From contig CAWJXV010000007.1 of assembly GCA_963846915.1 (NCBI GenBank), positions 1 through 64,000 on the forward strand: DNA of 64,000 nucleotides, written 5' to 3'. Within the stretch, counting starts at the first letter, position 1; every line of letters begins with the position of its first letter. Origin of the DNA: PALSA-612 sp963846915 (GTDB lineage: Bacteria > Actinomycetota > Thermoleophilia > Gaiellales > Gaiellaceae). Shown one piece after another: positions 34,596-41,676 of this stretch. The notes under the pieces were generated by a model. It made no database searches. It was not told the origin of the DNA and saw only the letters and a program-made list of their open reading frames with translations. Both the position numbers and the translations under genes were made by a program.

Positions 34596-34625
34596 AGCAT
34601 AGACCCGCCGGCGGCTCTCGTGCAA
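34596..34625 (-). promoter_or_regulatory. Possible promoter of the small HTH gene
   Basis: Minus strand TTGCAC (34625-34620) and TATGCT (34601-34596), 18 bp apart. It would give a leader of about 125 nt that contains the hairpin at 34483-34517. A TTGACA also occurs at 34560-34555 but without a convincing -10. Confidence 0.4.
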
Positions 34626-34645
34626 GCGACCCGGCGAGCGATCCG

Positions 34646-35392
34646 TCAGACGGGGTTCTCGAGCTCGACGAACTCCCACGGAAGGCCGAAGCGCTGGGCG
34701 ATTCTCTGTGCCAGCGCCTGCACGCCGAGGCGCTCCGTCGCGTAGTGGCCGGCGGCGACGAAGTGGATCCCGAGCTCGCGCGCGGTCATCATCGTCGGCT
34801 CCGCGGCCTCGCCGGTGATCAACGCGTCGTAGCCCTCGGCGGCCGCCTCGGTGAGGAATCGCGCGCCCCCGCCGGTGACGAGCGCGGCCCGCACGACTCG
34901 CTCCGGACCGTCGGCAAAGACGAGCGGCTCCCTGTCGACCGCGCGGCCGACCCGCTCCGAGAGCTCCGCGATCCTCTGCGGCTCGGCGAAACGGCCGCCG
35001 ACGCCGAGCGCCGCGAACGGGGCTTCGACGGTCAGGCCGAGCTCGCGGGCAAGCAGGATGTTGTTGCCGATCTCGGGGTGCGCGTCGAGGGCGAGGTGGT
35101 AGGCGGCCAGCGTGATGTCGGCGTCGAAGAGGACGCGGAGCCGCTCTTTCATGCGAACATCGACGACGCGCGGCTCGTTGTCCCAGAAGAGACCGTGGTG
35201 GACGAGCACGAGTTCCGCTCCCGCCGCCGCAGCGCGTTCGAACAGCTCGCGCGACGACGACACCGCACAGACGACCTTCGTCACCTCGTCGGCCCCGACG
35301 ACCTGCATGCCCATCGGCCCGTAGTCCCGGAACGAGCCGCTGTCGAGGAGGTCGTCGGCGAAGGCGATGATCTCGTCGCGACGGCGCCACAA
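34646..35392 (-). CDS. NIF3/DUF34-family dinuclear metal-binding protein
   Basis: Family of toroidal hexamers with two metal ions per subunit, often annotated as GTP cyclohydrolase I type 2; true function is uncertain. 248 aa. The metal ligands are visible in LVLVHHGLFWD (two His) and near the C terminus in HFVAAGHYATERLGVQAL (His and Glu). DYGPMGMQVVG is the N-terminal family signature. TTG 35392 lies 8 nt after a TAGACT box. Confidence 0.88.
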   Translation of the reverse strand: MWRRRDEIIAFADDLLDSGSFRDYGPMGMQVVGADEVTKVVCAVSSSRELFERAAAAGAELVLVHHGLFWDNEPRVVDVRMKERLRVLFDADITLAAYHLALDAHPEIGNNILLARELGLTVEAPFAALGVGGRFAEPQRIAELSERVGRAVDREPLVFADGPERVVRAALVTGGGARFLTEAAAEGYDALITGEAAEPTMMTARELGIHFVAAGHYATERLGVQALAQRIAQRFGLPWEFVELENPV

Positions 35393-35400
35393 CGGGCCGC

Positions 35401-35406
35401 AGTCTA
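35401..35406 (-). promoter_or_regulatory. -10 box of the NIF3-family gene, leaderless type
   Basis: Minus strand TAGACT ends 8 nt before TTG 35392. Confidence 0.45.
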
Positions 35407-35430
35407 CGCCGCGTCCCGCATGAGCAGAGT

Positions 35431-35790
35431 TCAGGACACGGCGGCCTCCTCCTCGAACGGCGTGGCAGCCGCGCCCGAGTCACCGCCGGGGGGCGTCAGG
35501 AACTGGACGCGGTTCGCGACGACCTCGATCGCGCTCCGCCTCGTGCCGTCCGGTGCCTGCCACGAGCGGCTGCGAAGGCGGCCGTCGAGTGCCGCCCGGT
35601 CACCCTTGTGCAGGAACTGTCGGCAGAGGTCGGCCTGTCGGTCCCAGACCGAGATCCGGACGAAATCGGCGCCTCCTTCCTTTCCCGCCCGATCGACGGC
35701 GAGGAGGAAGCTGGCCACGCGCTTGCCCTCGGCCAGTTCCTTCATCTCGACGTCCGTCGCCAGGTTCCCGATCAGGGTCACGACATTCAC
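35431..35790 (-). CDS. ssb: Single-stranded DNA-binding protein
   Basis: SSB of 119 aa: MNVVTLIGNLATDVEMKELA, FLLAVDRAGKEGGADFVRIS, the VWDRQADLCRQFLHKGD region and GRLRSRSWQAPDG. The OB fold is complete, but the C-terminal tail is short (PFEEEAAVS) and lacks the typical DDDIPF ending. It may therefore be a second, specialised SSB rather than the replicative one. Start GTG 35790. Confidence 0.9.
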   Translation of the reverse strand: MNVVTLIGNLATDVEMKELAEGKRVASFLLAVDRAGKEGGADFVRISVWDRQADLCRQFLHKGDRAALDGRLRSRSWQAPDGTRRSAIEVVANRVQFLTPPGGDSGAAATPFEEEAAVS

Positions 35791-35797
35791 GAGAGCG

Positions 35798-35803
35798 ACG
35801 GTA
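35798..35803 (-). promoter_or_regulatory. -10 box of ssb, leaderless type
   Basis: Minus strand TACCGT ends 7 nt before GTG 35790. Confidence 0.5.
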
Positions 35804-35895
35804 GCGGCGAAGTCGCGACACGACTGTGCCGGATGTGTGACGAATCGCGCACAGACAGAAACGCCCGGAAGTCGCGCGACTCCCGGGCGCCTCAG

Positions 35896-35969
35896 TCGGG
35901 GTGCCCAGATTTGAACTGGGGACCTCTCCGACCCGAACGGAGCGCGCTACCAGGCTGCGCCACACCCCG
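35896..35969 (-). tRNA. tRNA-Pro (anticodon CGG)
   Basis: Read on the minus strand: acceptor CGGGGTG pairs with CACCCCG; D arm GCGCAGCCTGGTAGCGC; anticodon stem CTCCG/CGGAG with loop TTCGGGT (anticodon CGG); T arm with GGTTCAAATC-like loop (CCCAGTTCAAATCTGGG). Discriminator A is at 35896. No CCA is encoded. It decodes CCG, common in this GC-rich genome. Confidence 0.95.
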
Positions 35970-36002
35970 AATGCGAACAGATTAGCGACTGGCGAGACGG
36001 GG

Positions 36003-36274
36003 TCAGTCCACCGCGCGCGGCCACGGCCGGGTGATCACGCCGCCGATGATCAGCGCCGAGATGACCGCGCCGGAAGCGATGATCGCGTTGGGCGTGGCCG
36101 GCGATCCCCGCCGACAGCGCGAGGCCGAGGGCACCGGCTCGAACGACCCGAAGGGCGGTCGGCGAGCGCCCCTCCGACCTACAAGCCCTGCGTGGACCAC
36201 ACGACCCCGAACTCGCGGCTGCCGAACGCCTCGAGCGCTCGCTTTCCACCGATGGGTGGTGCGGCTTCTGCCAT
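36003..36274 (-). pseudogene. Possible broken small membrane-protein gene
   Basis: From ATG 36274 on the minus strand the frame reads MAEAAPPIGGKRALEAFGSR and stops after 31 codons. Hydrophobic stretches continue in the other two frames (ALRVVRAGALGLALSAGIAG, then IIASGAVISALIIGGVITRP) to a stop at 36003. This pattern fits a short two-helix membrane protein with two frameshifts. It is the only content of the 327-bp gap between the tRNA and the nitrilase gene apart from the nitrilase promoter. It may also be chance. Confidence 0.3.
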
Positions 36275-36284
36275 GCGGCAAAGC

Positions 36285-36290
36285 TATCGT
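36285..36290 (+). promoter_or_regulatory. -10 box of the nitrilase gene, leaderless type
   Basis: TATCGT ends 6 nt before GTG 36297. An in-frame ATG at 36273 lies upstream of this box and is less likely to be the start. Confidence 0.5.
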
Positions 36291-36296
36291 TCGAGC

Positions 36297-37133
36297 GTGG
36301 CCGAGAAGATCCGCGTCGCGTGTGTCCAGATGACGAGCCGCGCCGACAAGGCGGCCAACCTCGCGAAGGCCGAGCAGCTCGTCGCCCGGGCAGCCGCAAC
36401 GGGCGCCGACGTCGTCGTCCTCCCGGAGAAATGGGACGCGATCGGCGACCACGACCAGCTGCACGCCGCGGCCGAGCTGCTCGAGGGTGGCCAGGCGGCC
36501 GAGGCTATGCGCGGCTGGGCGAAGACGCACGGAATCACGCTCGTCGGCGGCTCGATCTCGGAGCGGCGCGAGGGACGCGAGAAGCTGTCGAACACCTGTG
36601 TCGTATTCGATCCCGACGGCGAGATCGCGGCCGTCTATCGCAAGATCCATCTCTTCGACGTCGAAGCCGGCGGCTTCGTCTATCGCGAGTCGGATGCAGA
36701 AGAGCCCGGTGACGAGCCCGTCGTGGCCCAGGTCGAGGGCTGGCCGGTGGGACTGACCGTCTGCTATGACCTCCGCTTTCCGGAGCTTTATCGGGTGCTG
36801 GCGCTCGAGGGGGCGCTGCTCTTCACGGTGCCGGCGCACTTCACGCTGTACACCGGCAAGGACCACTGGGAGCTGCTTCTGCGCGCGCGGGCCGTGGAGA
36901 ACCAGTGCTTCGTCGCCGCGGCCGCGCAGATCGGGGAGACGCTGCCGGGGCGGCAGAGCTTCGGACGCTCGTCGATCGTCGATCCGTGGGGGATCGTGCT
37001 CGCGCAGGCGGCCGACGAGGAGACGGTGATCGCGGCCGAGCTCGACCGCACTCGACTCGAGGTGATCCGCGAGCGCTTCCCCACTCTCGCGAGCCGCCGT
37101 CCCGCCGCCTACCGGTGGCCGTCGACGGTTTGA
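36297..37133 (+). CDS. Carbon-nitrogen hydrolase (nitrilase superfamily, Nit/omega-amidase-like)
   Basis: Amidase-type hydrolase of 278 aa. The Glu-Lys-Cys triad is intact: Glu in VVLPEKWDAIG, Lys in VYRKIHLFDV, Cys in LTVCYDLRFPE. The motifs match the Nit1/Nit2 branch, whose members act on deaminated glutathione or omega-amides; the exact substrate is open. Its stop overlaps the TTG of the following HAD gene (TTGA). Confidence 0.9.
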   Translation: MAEKIRVACVQMTSRADKAANLAKAEQLVARAAATGADVVVLPEKWDAIGDHDQLHAAAELLEGGQAAEAMRGWAKTHGITLVGGSISERREGREKLSNTCVVFDPDGEIAAVYRKIHLFDVEAGGFVYRESDAEEPGDEPVVAQVEGWPVGLTVCYDLRFPELYRVLALEGALLFTVPAHFTLYTGKDHWELLLRARAVENQCFVAAAAQIGETLPGRQSFGRSSIVDPWGIVLAQAADEETVIAAELDRTRLEVIRERFPTLASRRPAAYRWPSTV

Positions 37134-37813
37134 GCTCGCTTCGCGCGGTTCTCTTCGACGTCGACTTCACCCTGTGCCGGCCGGGGCCTGAGCTCGGAGC
37201 CGACGGGTATGCGGGGCTGGGGCGAGAGTACGGGCTGTCGCTCGATGCATCGCGGTACGACGCGGCGAGGCTGGCCGCGATCGACGATCTGCAGCGGCAT
37301 CCCGAACTCGACCACGACGAGGCGATCTGGGTCCGGTTCACGGAGGACGTCGTTCGCGGAATGGGCGGCGAGGGGGTCGATGTGGCCGAGATCGCGCTCC
37401 GGATCGTGCGGCGGTGGGAGGAGGCGGCGCACTTCGAGTTATACGACGACGTGCTGCCCGCACTCGCGGAGGTACGGCGTCACGACTTGCGGATCGGTCT
37501 CGTCTCGAACACGAGCCGCGACCTCGGCGCGTTCGTGCGGCACTTTGGGATCGACGTCGACGGGTGGATCGCGTCCGGGTCCTACGGGAAGGTGAAGCCG
37601 AGCCCGTTGATCTTCCAGGCTGCGCTCGAGCTCGTCGACTGCGAGGCCGAGTGCGCGGTGATGGTCGGCGACTCGCCGGACGACGACATCGCCGGCGCGC
37701 GCAGCGTCGGCATGCGAGCCGTGCTGCTCGACCGCGCAGCGCGCTTCCCGGCCGTCTCCGAGCGCATCGAGTCGCTGGCCGAGCTGCCGGCGGCGCTCGG
37801 GCTCCTCGGCTGA
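37130..37813 (+). CDS. HAD-family hydrolase
   Basis: A 227-aa HAD phosphatase: FDVDFTLCRPG (nucleophile motif), GLVSNTSRD (motif II Ser/Thr), KVKPSPLIF (Lys) and MVGDSPDDDIAGARSVG (acidic motif). TTG 37130 overlaps the nitrilase stop by 4 bp, so the two are an operon. A GTG at 37115 is an alternative start. The nitrilase pairing suggests metabolite repair, which is inference. Confidence 0.85.
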   Translation: MSSLRAVLFDVDFTLCRPGPELGADGYAGLGREYGLSLDASRYDAARLAAIDDLQRHPELDHDEAIWVRFTEDVVRGMGGEGVDVAEIALRIVRRWEEAAHFELYDDVLPALAEVRRHDLRIGLVSNTSRDLGAFVRHFGIDVDGWIASGSYGKVKPSPLIFQAALELVDCEAECAVMVGDSPDDDIAGARSVGMRAVLLDRAARFPAVSERIESLAELPAALGLLG

Positions 37814-37829
37814 TCCGGACAGCTCCGCG

Positions 37830-37873
37830 GTGCCAGGCACGTGCCTGGCACCCGCCCGGCGCGTGCCTGGCAC
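37830..37873 (+). repeat. REP-like palindromic array c (4 units)
   Basis: GTGCCAGGCAC, GTGCCTGGCAC, CCGCCCGGCGC and GTGCCTGGCAC, contiguous, starting 16 nt after the HAD stop and ending 76 nt before the transposase start. One of the two longest arrays and the one nearest the transposase. Confidence 0.88.
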
Positions 37874-37935
37874 GCGAATGGAACAAATGTGTGCCGGTTC
37901 GCGCGACCGCTCTTGGATCCAGCGGCCGGCGCAGC

Positions 37936-37941
37936 TAGCGT
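37936..37941 (+). promoter_or_regulatory. -10 box of the transposase gene
   Basis: TAGCGT ends 8 nt before GTG 37950, as in other leaderless genes of this window. Confidence 0.4.
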
Positions 37942-37949
37942 CGGTCGCC

Positions 37950-38378
37950 GTGCCGAGGATGCGTCGAACCGACCTGCCGGACGGCTTCTACCACGTCACC
38001 GGTCGCGCGACGGGCGGCGAGTTGCTCTACCGCGCCGATCTGGACAGGTCGGAATTCGTCGCGCTCGTCAAGCTCGTCACCGACCGGTTCGGCTGGCGCC
38101 TCCACGCCCGCTGCGTGATGGGCACCCACTACCACCTGATCGTCGAGACGACCCGCGAGCGGCTGTCGGCCTGCATGCATCTTCTCGCCGGCACATATAC
38201 GAAGCGCTTCAACAAGCGCCATGCGCGGAGCGGCTGCCTGTTCGAGGGGCGTTTCACGGCGACGCCGATCGAGAGCGAGGAGCACTACAACGCCGCACTC
38301 GAGTACATCCGCCAGAACCCAGTCGAGGCAGGGCTCTCCGGCGTCGCTGCAGACTGGCCGTGGACCGAACTCGGCGTT
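37950..38378 (+). CDS. REP-associated tyrosine transposase (Y1/HUH, TnpA_REP-like), 3' end lost
   Basis: Y1 transposase domain related to IS200/IS605 TnpA. N terminus: RRTDLPDGFYHVTGRATGGE. The metal-binding HUH motif is HYH in MGTHYHLIVET. RHARSGCLFEGRFTATPIE and the catalytic-tyrosine helix ALEYIRQNPVEAGL follow, then WPWTELGV, where the core ends. The reading frame does not stop there but runs on antisense through the acyl-CoA dehydrogenase gene to 39278. The native C-terminal tail therefore seems replaced or lost. RAYT proteins act on REP/REPIN hairpins; array c lies just upstream, and eight related arrays lie between 25 and 60 kb. The core residues are intact, so activity is possible. 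The start is GTG 37950 or ATG 37959. Confidence 0.85.
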
Positions 38379-39569
38379 CTACCGGAATGCCTGCGTGCCG
38401 GTCAGCGCACCGCCGATGACGAGCGTGTGCACTTCGTGCGTACCCTCGTAGGTGAGGACGGACTCGAGATTGTTCATGTGCCGGATGACCGGATACTCGA
38501 GCGTGATCCCGTTGCCGCCGAGGATCGTCCGGGCGCTCCTGCAGACATCGAGCGCTCCGCGGACATTGCCCATCTTGCCGAGGCTGACGTGCTCCGGCCG
38601 CAGGGTCCCGGCGTCCTTCATGCGCCCGAGGTGGAGCGCGACGAGGGTGCCGCGGTTGATCTCGAGCGCCATCTCCGCCAGCTTCTCCTGGGTGAGCTGG
38701 TAGGAGGAGATCGGCCGCTCGAACACGATCCGTTCCTTCGAGTACTCGAGCGCCGCCTCGAAGCATGCGCGCGCGGCGCCGACCGAGCCCCAGACGATGC
38801 CGTACCTCGCCTCGTCGAGACAGGAGAGCGGCCCGCGCAGCGTGCTGGCGCCTGGCAACATGTTCTCGTCCGGGACGCGGACGTCGTCGAGCACGAGCTC
38901 GGATGTCACCGAAGCGCGGAGGGACAGCTTCCGGTGGATCTCCGGCGCGCTGAAGCCCCGCATGCTCTTCTCGACGACGAAGCCGCGGATCTCCCCCGCA
39001 TCCGTGCGAGCCCACACGACGGCCAGGTCTGCGATCGAGCCGTTCGTGATCCACATCTTCGAGCCGTTGAGGATCCAGTCGTCTCCGTCGCGGCGTGCAT
39101 GCGTCCGCATCGCGCCCGGATCCGAGCCCGCGTCTGCCTCGGTCAGCCCGAAGCAGCCGATCAGCTCGCCCGCGTGCATTCGTGGCAGCCAGCGCTCTTT
39201 CTGTTCCTCGGAGCCCCAGCGCCAGATGGCGAACATCGCCAGCGATCCCTGCACCGAGACCGCGCTGCGCGTGCCTGAGTCGCCTGCCTCGAGCTCCGTG
39301 CACGCGAGGCCGTAGGCGACCGCGCTCGCTCCGGGCAGCCCGTAGCCGTCGAGGTGCATGCCGAAGAGGCCGAGCCCGGCGAGCTCGACGAGCACCTCGC
39401 GGGGGAAGAAGCCGCGCTCGAACCAGTCGCCGACCTCGGGCACGATCCGCTCGCGCACGAACGCGCGGACGGTGTCGCGGATCGCCTTCTCCTCCTCGTC
39501 GAGAAGCGCGTCGACAGCGAGAAAATCGAGTGGATCGAGAGCGGGTAGGGCGGCGGTCTTGGCGATCAT
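38379..39569 (-). CDS. Acyl-CoA dehydrogenase, glutaryl-CoA dehydrogenase-like
   Basis: FAD enzyme of 396 aa. The FAD/substrate loops CFGLTEADAGSDPGAM and WITNGSIADLAVVWAR are present, with the active-site glutamate in TYEGTHEVHTLVIGGALTG. The Glu-Gly-Thr-His context and LDPLDFLAVDALLDEEEKAI start are typical of the glutaryl-CoA dehydrogenase branch. A longer upstream reading on this strand is a shadow. The gene ends where the transposase core ends, tail to tail. Confidence 0.9.
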   Translation of the reverse strand: MIAKTAALPALDPLDFLAVDALLDEEEKAIRDTVRAFVRERIVPEVGDWFERGFFPREVLVELAGLGLFGMHLDGYGLPGASAVAYGLACTELEAGDSGTRSAVSVQGSLAMFAIWRWGSEEQKERWLPRMHAGELIGCFGLTEADAGSDPGAMRTHARRDGDDWILNGSKMWITNGSIADLAVVWARTDAGEIRGFVVEKSMRGFSAPEIHRKLSLRASVTSELVLDDVRVPDENMLPGASTLRGPLSCLDEARYGIVWGSVGAARACFEAALEYSKERIVFERPISSYQLTQEKLAEMALEINRGTLVALHLGRMKDAGTLRPEHVSLGKMGNVRGALDVCRSARTILGGNGITLEYPVIRHMNNLESVLTYEGTHEVHTLVIGGALTGTQAFR

Positions 39570-39576
39570 CGCACTG

Positions 39577-39582
39577 ATCCTA
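39577..39582 (-). promoter_or_regulatory. -10 box of the acyl-CoA dehydrogenase gene, leaderless type
   Basis: Minus strand TAGGAT ends 7 nt before ATG 39569. The -35 position falls inside repeat array d. Confidence 0.5.
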
Positions 39583-39598
39583 GCTCGCAGCGGGGCGA

Positions 39599-39620
39599 GT
39601 GCCAGGCACGAGCCTGGCAC
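39599..39620 (+). repeat. REP-like palindromic array d (2 units)
   Basis: GTGCCAGGCAC and GAGCCTGGCAC. It lies 30 bp upstream of the acyl-CoA dehydrogenase start, over the predicted -35 region, in the divergent gap to the response-regulator gene. Confidence 0.85.
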
Positions 39621-39763
39621 CAGAACGCCCGGCCGATCGGAGGAGCGGGCGGATGAGGGCGCATCCTCCGTTCCGCCGTCCCCGGACGGCAACCGGATCG
39701 GTCGTCGGCGGGATGACGAAAACGCCTCGGCGTGCGGATGCTGGACGTGCGAGGCAACAGGCG

Positions 39764-39769
39764 TACCAT
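39764..39769 (+). promoter_or_regulatory. -10 box of the response-regulator gene
   Basis: TACCAT ends 7 nt before ATG 39777, arguing for that start over ATG 39768, which overlaps the box. Confidence 0.45.
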
Positions 39770-39776
39770 GGACGGG

Positions 39777-40424
39777 ATGGCCGACACGAAGAAGAAGGTG
39801 CGAGTGGTGGTCGCGGACGACCATCCGCTCTACCGCGAGGGCGTCGTGCGGGCCTTGACGGCCAGCGGAAGAGTCGACGTCGTCGCCCAGGCCGAGGGCG
39901 GGCGAGATGCGCTCGACCAGATCCGCGAGCACGCGCCCGACGTCGCGCTGATCGACTACAAGCTCCCCGATCTGGACGGCGTCTCCGTCGTCCACGCGGT
40001 CACTCGGGACGGCCTCCAGACGCGAGTCCTGCTGCTGTCGGCGTTCACCGACAGCGGGCTCGTCTACGAGGCACTGCAGACGGGCGCCTCCGGCTACCTC
40101 CCGAAGGAGGCGAAACGGGACGAGATCGTCGACGCCGTGCTCGCCTGCTCGCGGGGCGAGACGGTGCTGCCGTCCGAGCTGACGGCGGGGCTCGTGACCG
40201 AGATCCGTGTGCGGCGCGTCACCGACTCGCCCGTCCTTACCGATCGCGAGCGCGAGATCCTCGGCATGATCGCGTCCGGCAAGAGCCTGCCCGAGATCGC
40301 GAAGGAGCTGTACCTGGGCGTGACGACGGTGAAGACGCACGTCCAGCACCTGTACGAGAAGCTCGGCGTCTCCGACCGCGCCGCGGCAGTGGCCGAGGCG
40401 ATGCGCCGCCGTCTGATCGAATAA
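39777..40424 (+). CDS. NarL/LuxR-family response regulator
   Basis: Two-component regulator of 215 aa. Receiver domain with acidic pocket (VVVADDHPLYREG), phospho-acceptor Asp in VALIDYKLPDLDG and Lys in GYLPKEAKRDE. A LuxR-type helix-turn-helix follows (LTDREREILGMIASGKSLPE, YLGVTTVKTHVQHLYEKLGV). The histidine kinase gene starts 6 nt downstream, so they form a cognate pair. Target genes are unknown. Confidence 0.92.
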   Translation: MADTKKKVRVVVADDHPLYREGVVRALTASGRVDVVAQAEGGRDALDQIREHAPDVALIDYKLPDLDGVSVVHAVTRDGLQTRVLLLSAFTDSGLVYEALQTGASGYLPKEAKRDEIVDAVLACSRGETVLPSELTAGLVTEIRVRRVTDSPVLTDREREILGMIASGKSLPEIAKELYLGVTTVKTHVQHLYEKLGVSDRAAAVAEAMRRRLIE

Positions 40425-40430
40425 GCGGTC

Positions 40431-41624
40431 ATGCGCTTCGGGCGCAGCAGCCGATCCTCGGAGATCACGACCGCCGCGCTGAGCGAGGTAGAGCGGCGAG
40501 TGGCCTGGCTGCGTCTGCTCGCCCTGCCGTTGATCGTCGCCGCGGAGACGCTGCCGCACCCGAAGGAGGAGCGGACCTCCTTCCTGGTCGCGGTGGCCGT
40601 TTTCTCCGTGTACGCGCTCGCAATGCTCGTCTGGGTCTACACGCGGCCGATCTCGTCGCGGTTCGCGCTGCTCGGGACAGCGGTCGACGTGGCGGCGATC
40701 ACGATGCTCGTCGTCCTCTCGGGAGGCGCCTATTCGGAAGCGAGGCTCACGTACTTTCTCGTGCCGATTGCGGTCGCATTTCGCTTCCGTCCGGCTCTGA
40801 CGGCACTCTCGAGCGCGATCACCGTCGTCGCGTACCTTCTCCAGGCCGTCGCGCATCCGGCCCACGCGCAGCCGCAGGCGACGCGGTTCATCGCCGTCCA
40901 GGCCGGCTACCTGCTCTGGATCGGGCTCGCCGCCGTGCTCCTGTCGGCCGTGCTCGAGCAGCGAACGCGAGCGGTCGCCGAGCTCGCCGAGCGGCGGCGG
41001 GGGCTGATCGCCGAGGCGCTGAGCGCGGGAGAGCGTGAGCGCCGAACGCTGGCCGAGGGGCTCCACGACCATGCGATTCAGAACCTGCTCTCGGCTCGCC
41101 ACGACCTCGAGGAGGCGGCCGAGGGAGGGACGCTCGAGGCGCACGAGGCGCTCGCGCGAGCTGACGCGGCCGTCGAGGCGACGATCGCCGAGCTGCGGGA
41201 GGCGGTGGTCGAGCTCCATCCGTACGTGCTCGAGCAGTCGGGCCTCGAAGCCGCGCTGCGGGCTGCCGGCCAGCGTGCGGCGCGGCGCGGGGCATTCCAC
41301 GTCCGGTTCGATCTCTCCTATCCCCGGCGGCACCCGCAGGAGGTGCTGCTCTACGGCGCCGCACGCGAGCTGCTCGCGAACGCGGCGGTGCATGCGCACG
41401 CGGGCAACGTGTCGGTCGAGTTGTTCGAGCGCAACGGGTCGGTCGCGCTCGCGGTGCGCGACGACGGCAGGGGCTTCGATCTCGGCGCGCTGCCGGCCCG
41501 GATCGCCGAGGGCCACATCGGCCTCCAGTCCCAGCGAGAGCGCGTGGAGAGCGCCGGCGGGCGCTTCGTCATCCACTCGTCACCGGGCCGCGGGACGGAA
41601 GTCGAGGTGGGCCTCCCCGGCTGA
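40431..41624 (+). CDS. Membrane histidine kinase (HisKA_3 type)
   Basis: Sensor kinase of 397 aa with four to six membrane helices in the first 185 residues (LRLLALPLIVAAETL, FLVAVAVFSVYALAMLVWVY, DVAAITMLVVLSGGA, LLWIGLAAVLLSAVL). The HisKA_3 dimerisation motif with phospho-His is ERRTLAEGLHDHAIQNLLSA. The HATPase domain has ELLANAAVHAHAG, DDGRGFD and GHIGLQSQRERVE. No extracellular sensor domain is visible, so it probably senses a membrane signal. Confidence 0.9.
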   Translation: MRFGRSSRSSEITTAALSEVERRVAWLRLLALPLIVAAETLPHPKEERTSFLVAVAVFSVYALAMLVWVYTRPISSRFALLGTAVDVAAITMLVVLSGGAYSEARLTYFLVPIAVAFRFRPALTALSSAITVVAYLLQAVAHPAHAQPQATRFIAVQAGYLLWIGLAAVLLSAVLEQRTRAVAELAERRRGLIAEALSAGERERRTLAEGLHDHAIQNLLSARHDLEEAAEGGTLEAHEALARADAAVEATIAELREAVVELHPYVLEQSGLEAALRAAGQRAARRGAFHVRFDLSYPRRHPQEVLLYGAARELLANAAVHAHAGNVSVELFERNGSVALAVRDDGRGFDLGALPARIAEGHIGLQSQRERVESAGGRFVIHSSPGRGTEVEVGLPG

Positions 41625-41637
41625 CGGCGCCTCGACA

Positions 41638-41670
41638 GTGCCAGGCACGTGCCTGGCACGTGCCTGGCAC
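41638..41670 (+). repeat. REP-like palindromic array e (3 units)
   Basis: GTGCCAGGCAC, GTGCCTGGCAC, GTGCCTGGCAC. It fills most of the 52-bp gap between the convergent kinase and aminotransferase genes. Confidence 0.88.
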
Positions 41671-41676
41671 CAGGCT

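Noticed and set aside
39599..39620. TGGCAC in the arrays as sigma-54 promoter elements
   Set aside because: No matching TTGC box at the required spacing, and sigma-54 is not expected in actinobacteria.
38379..41576. A 1065-codon open frame on the minus strand
   Set aside because: Only the part up to 39569 matches a protein family (acyl-CoA dehydrogenase); the rest is antisense to the two-component genes.
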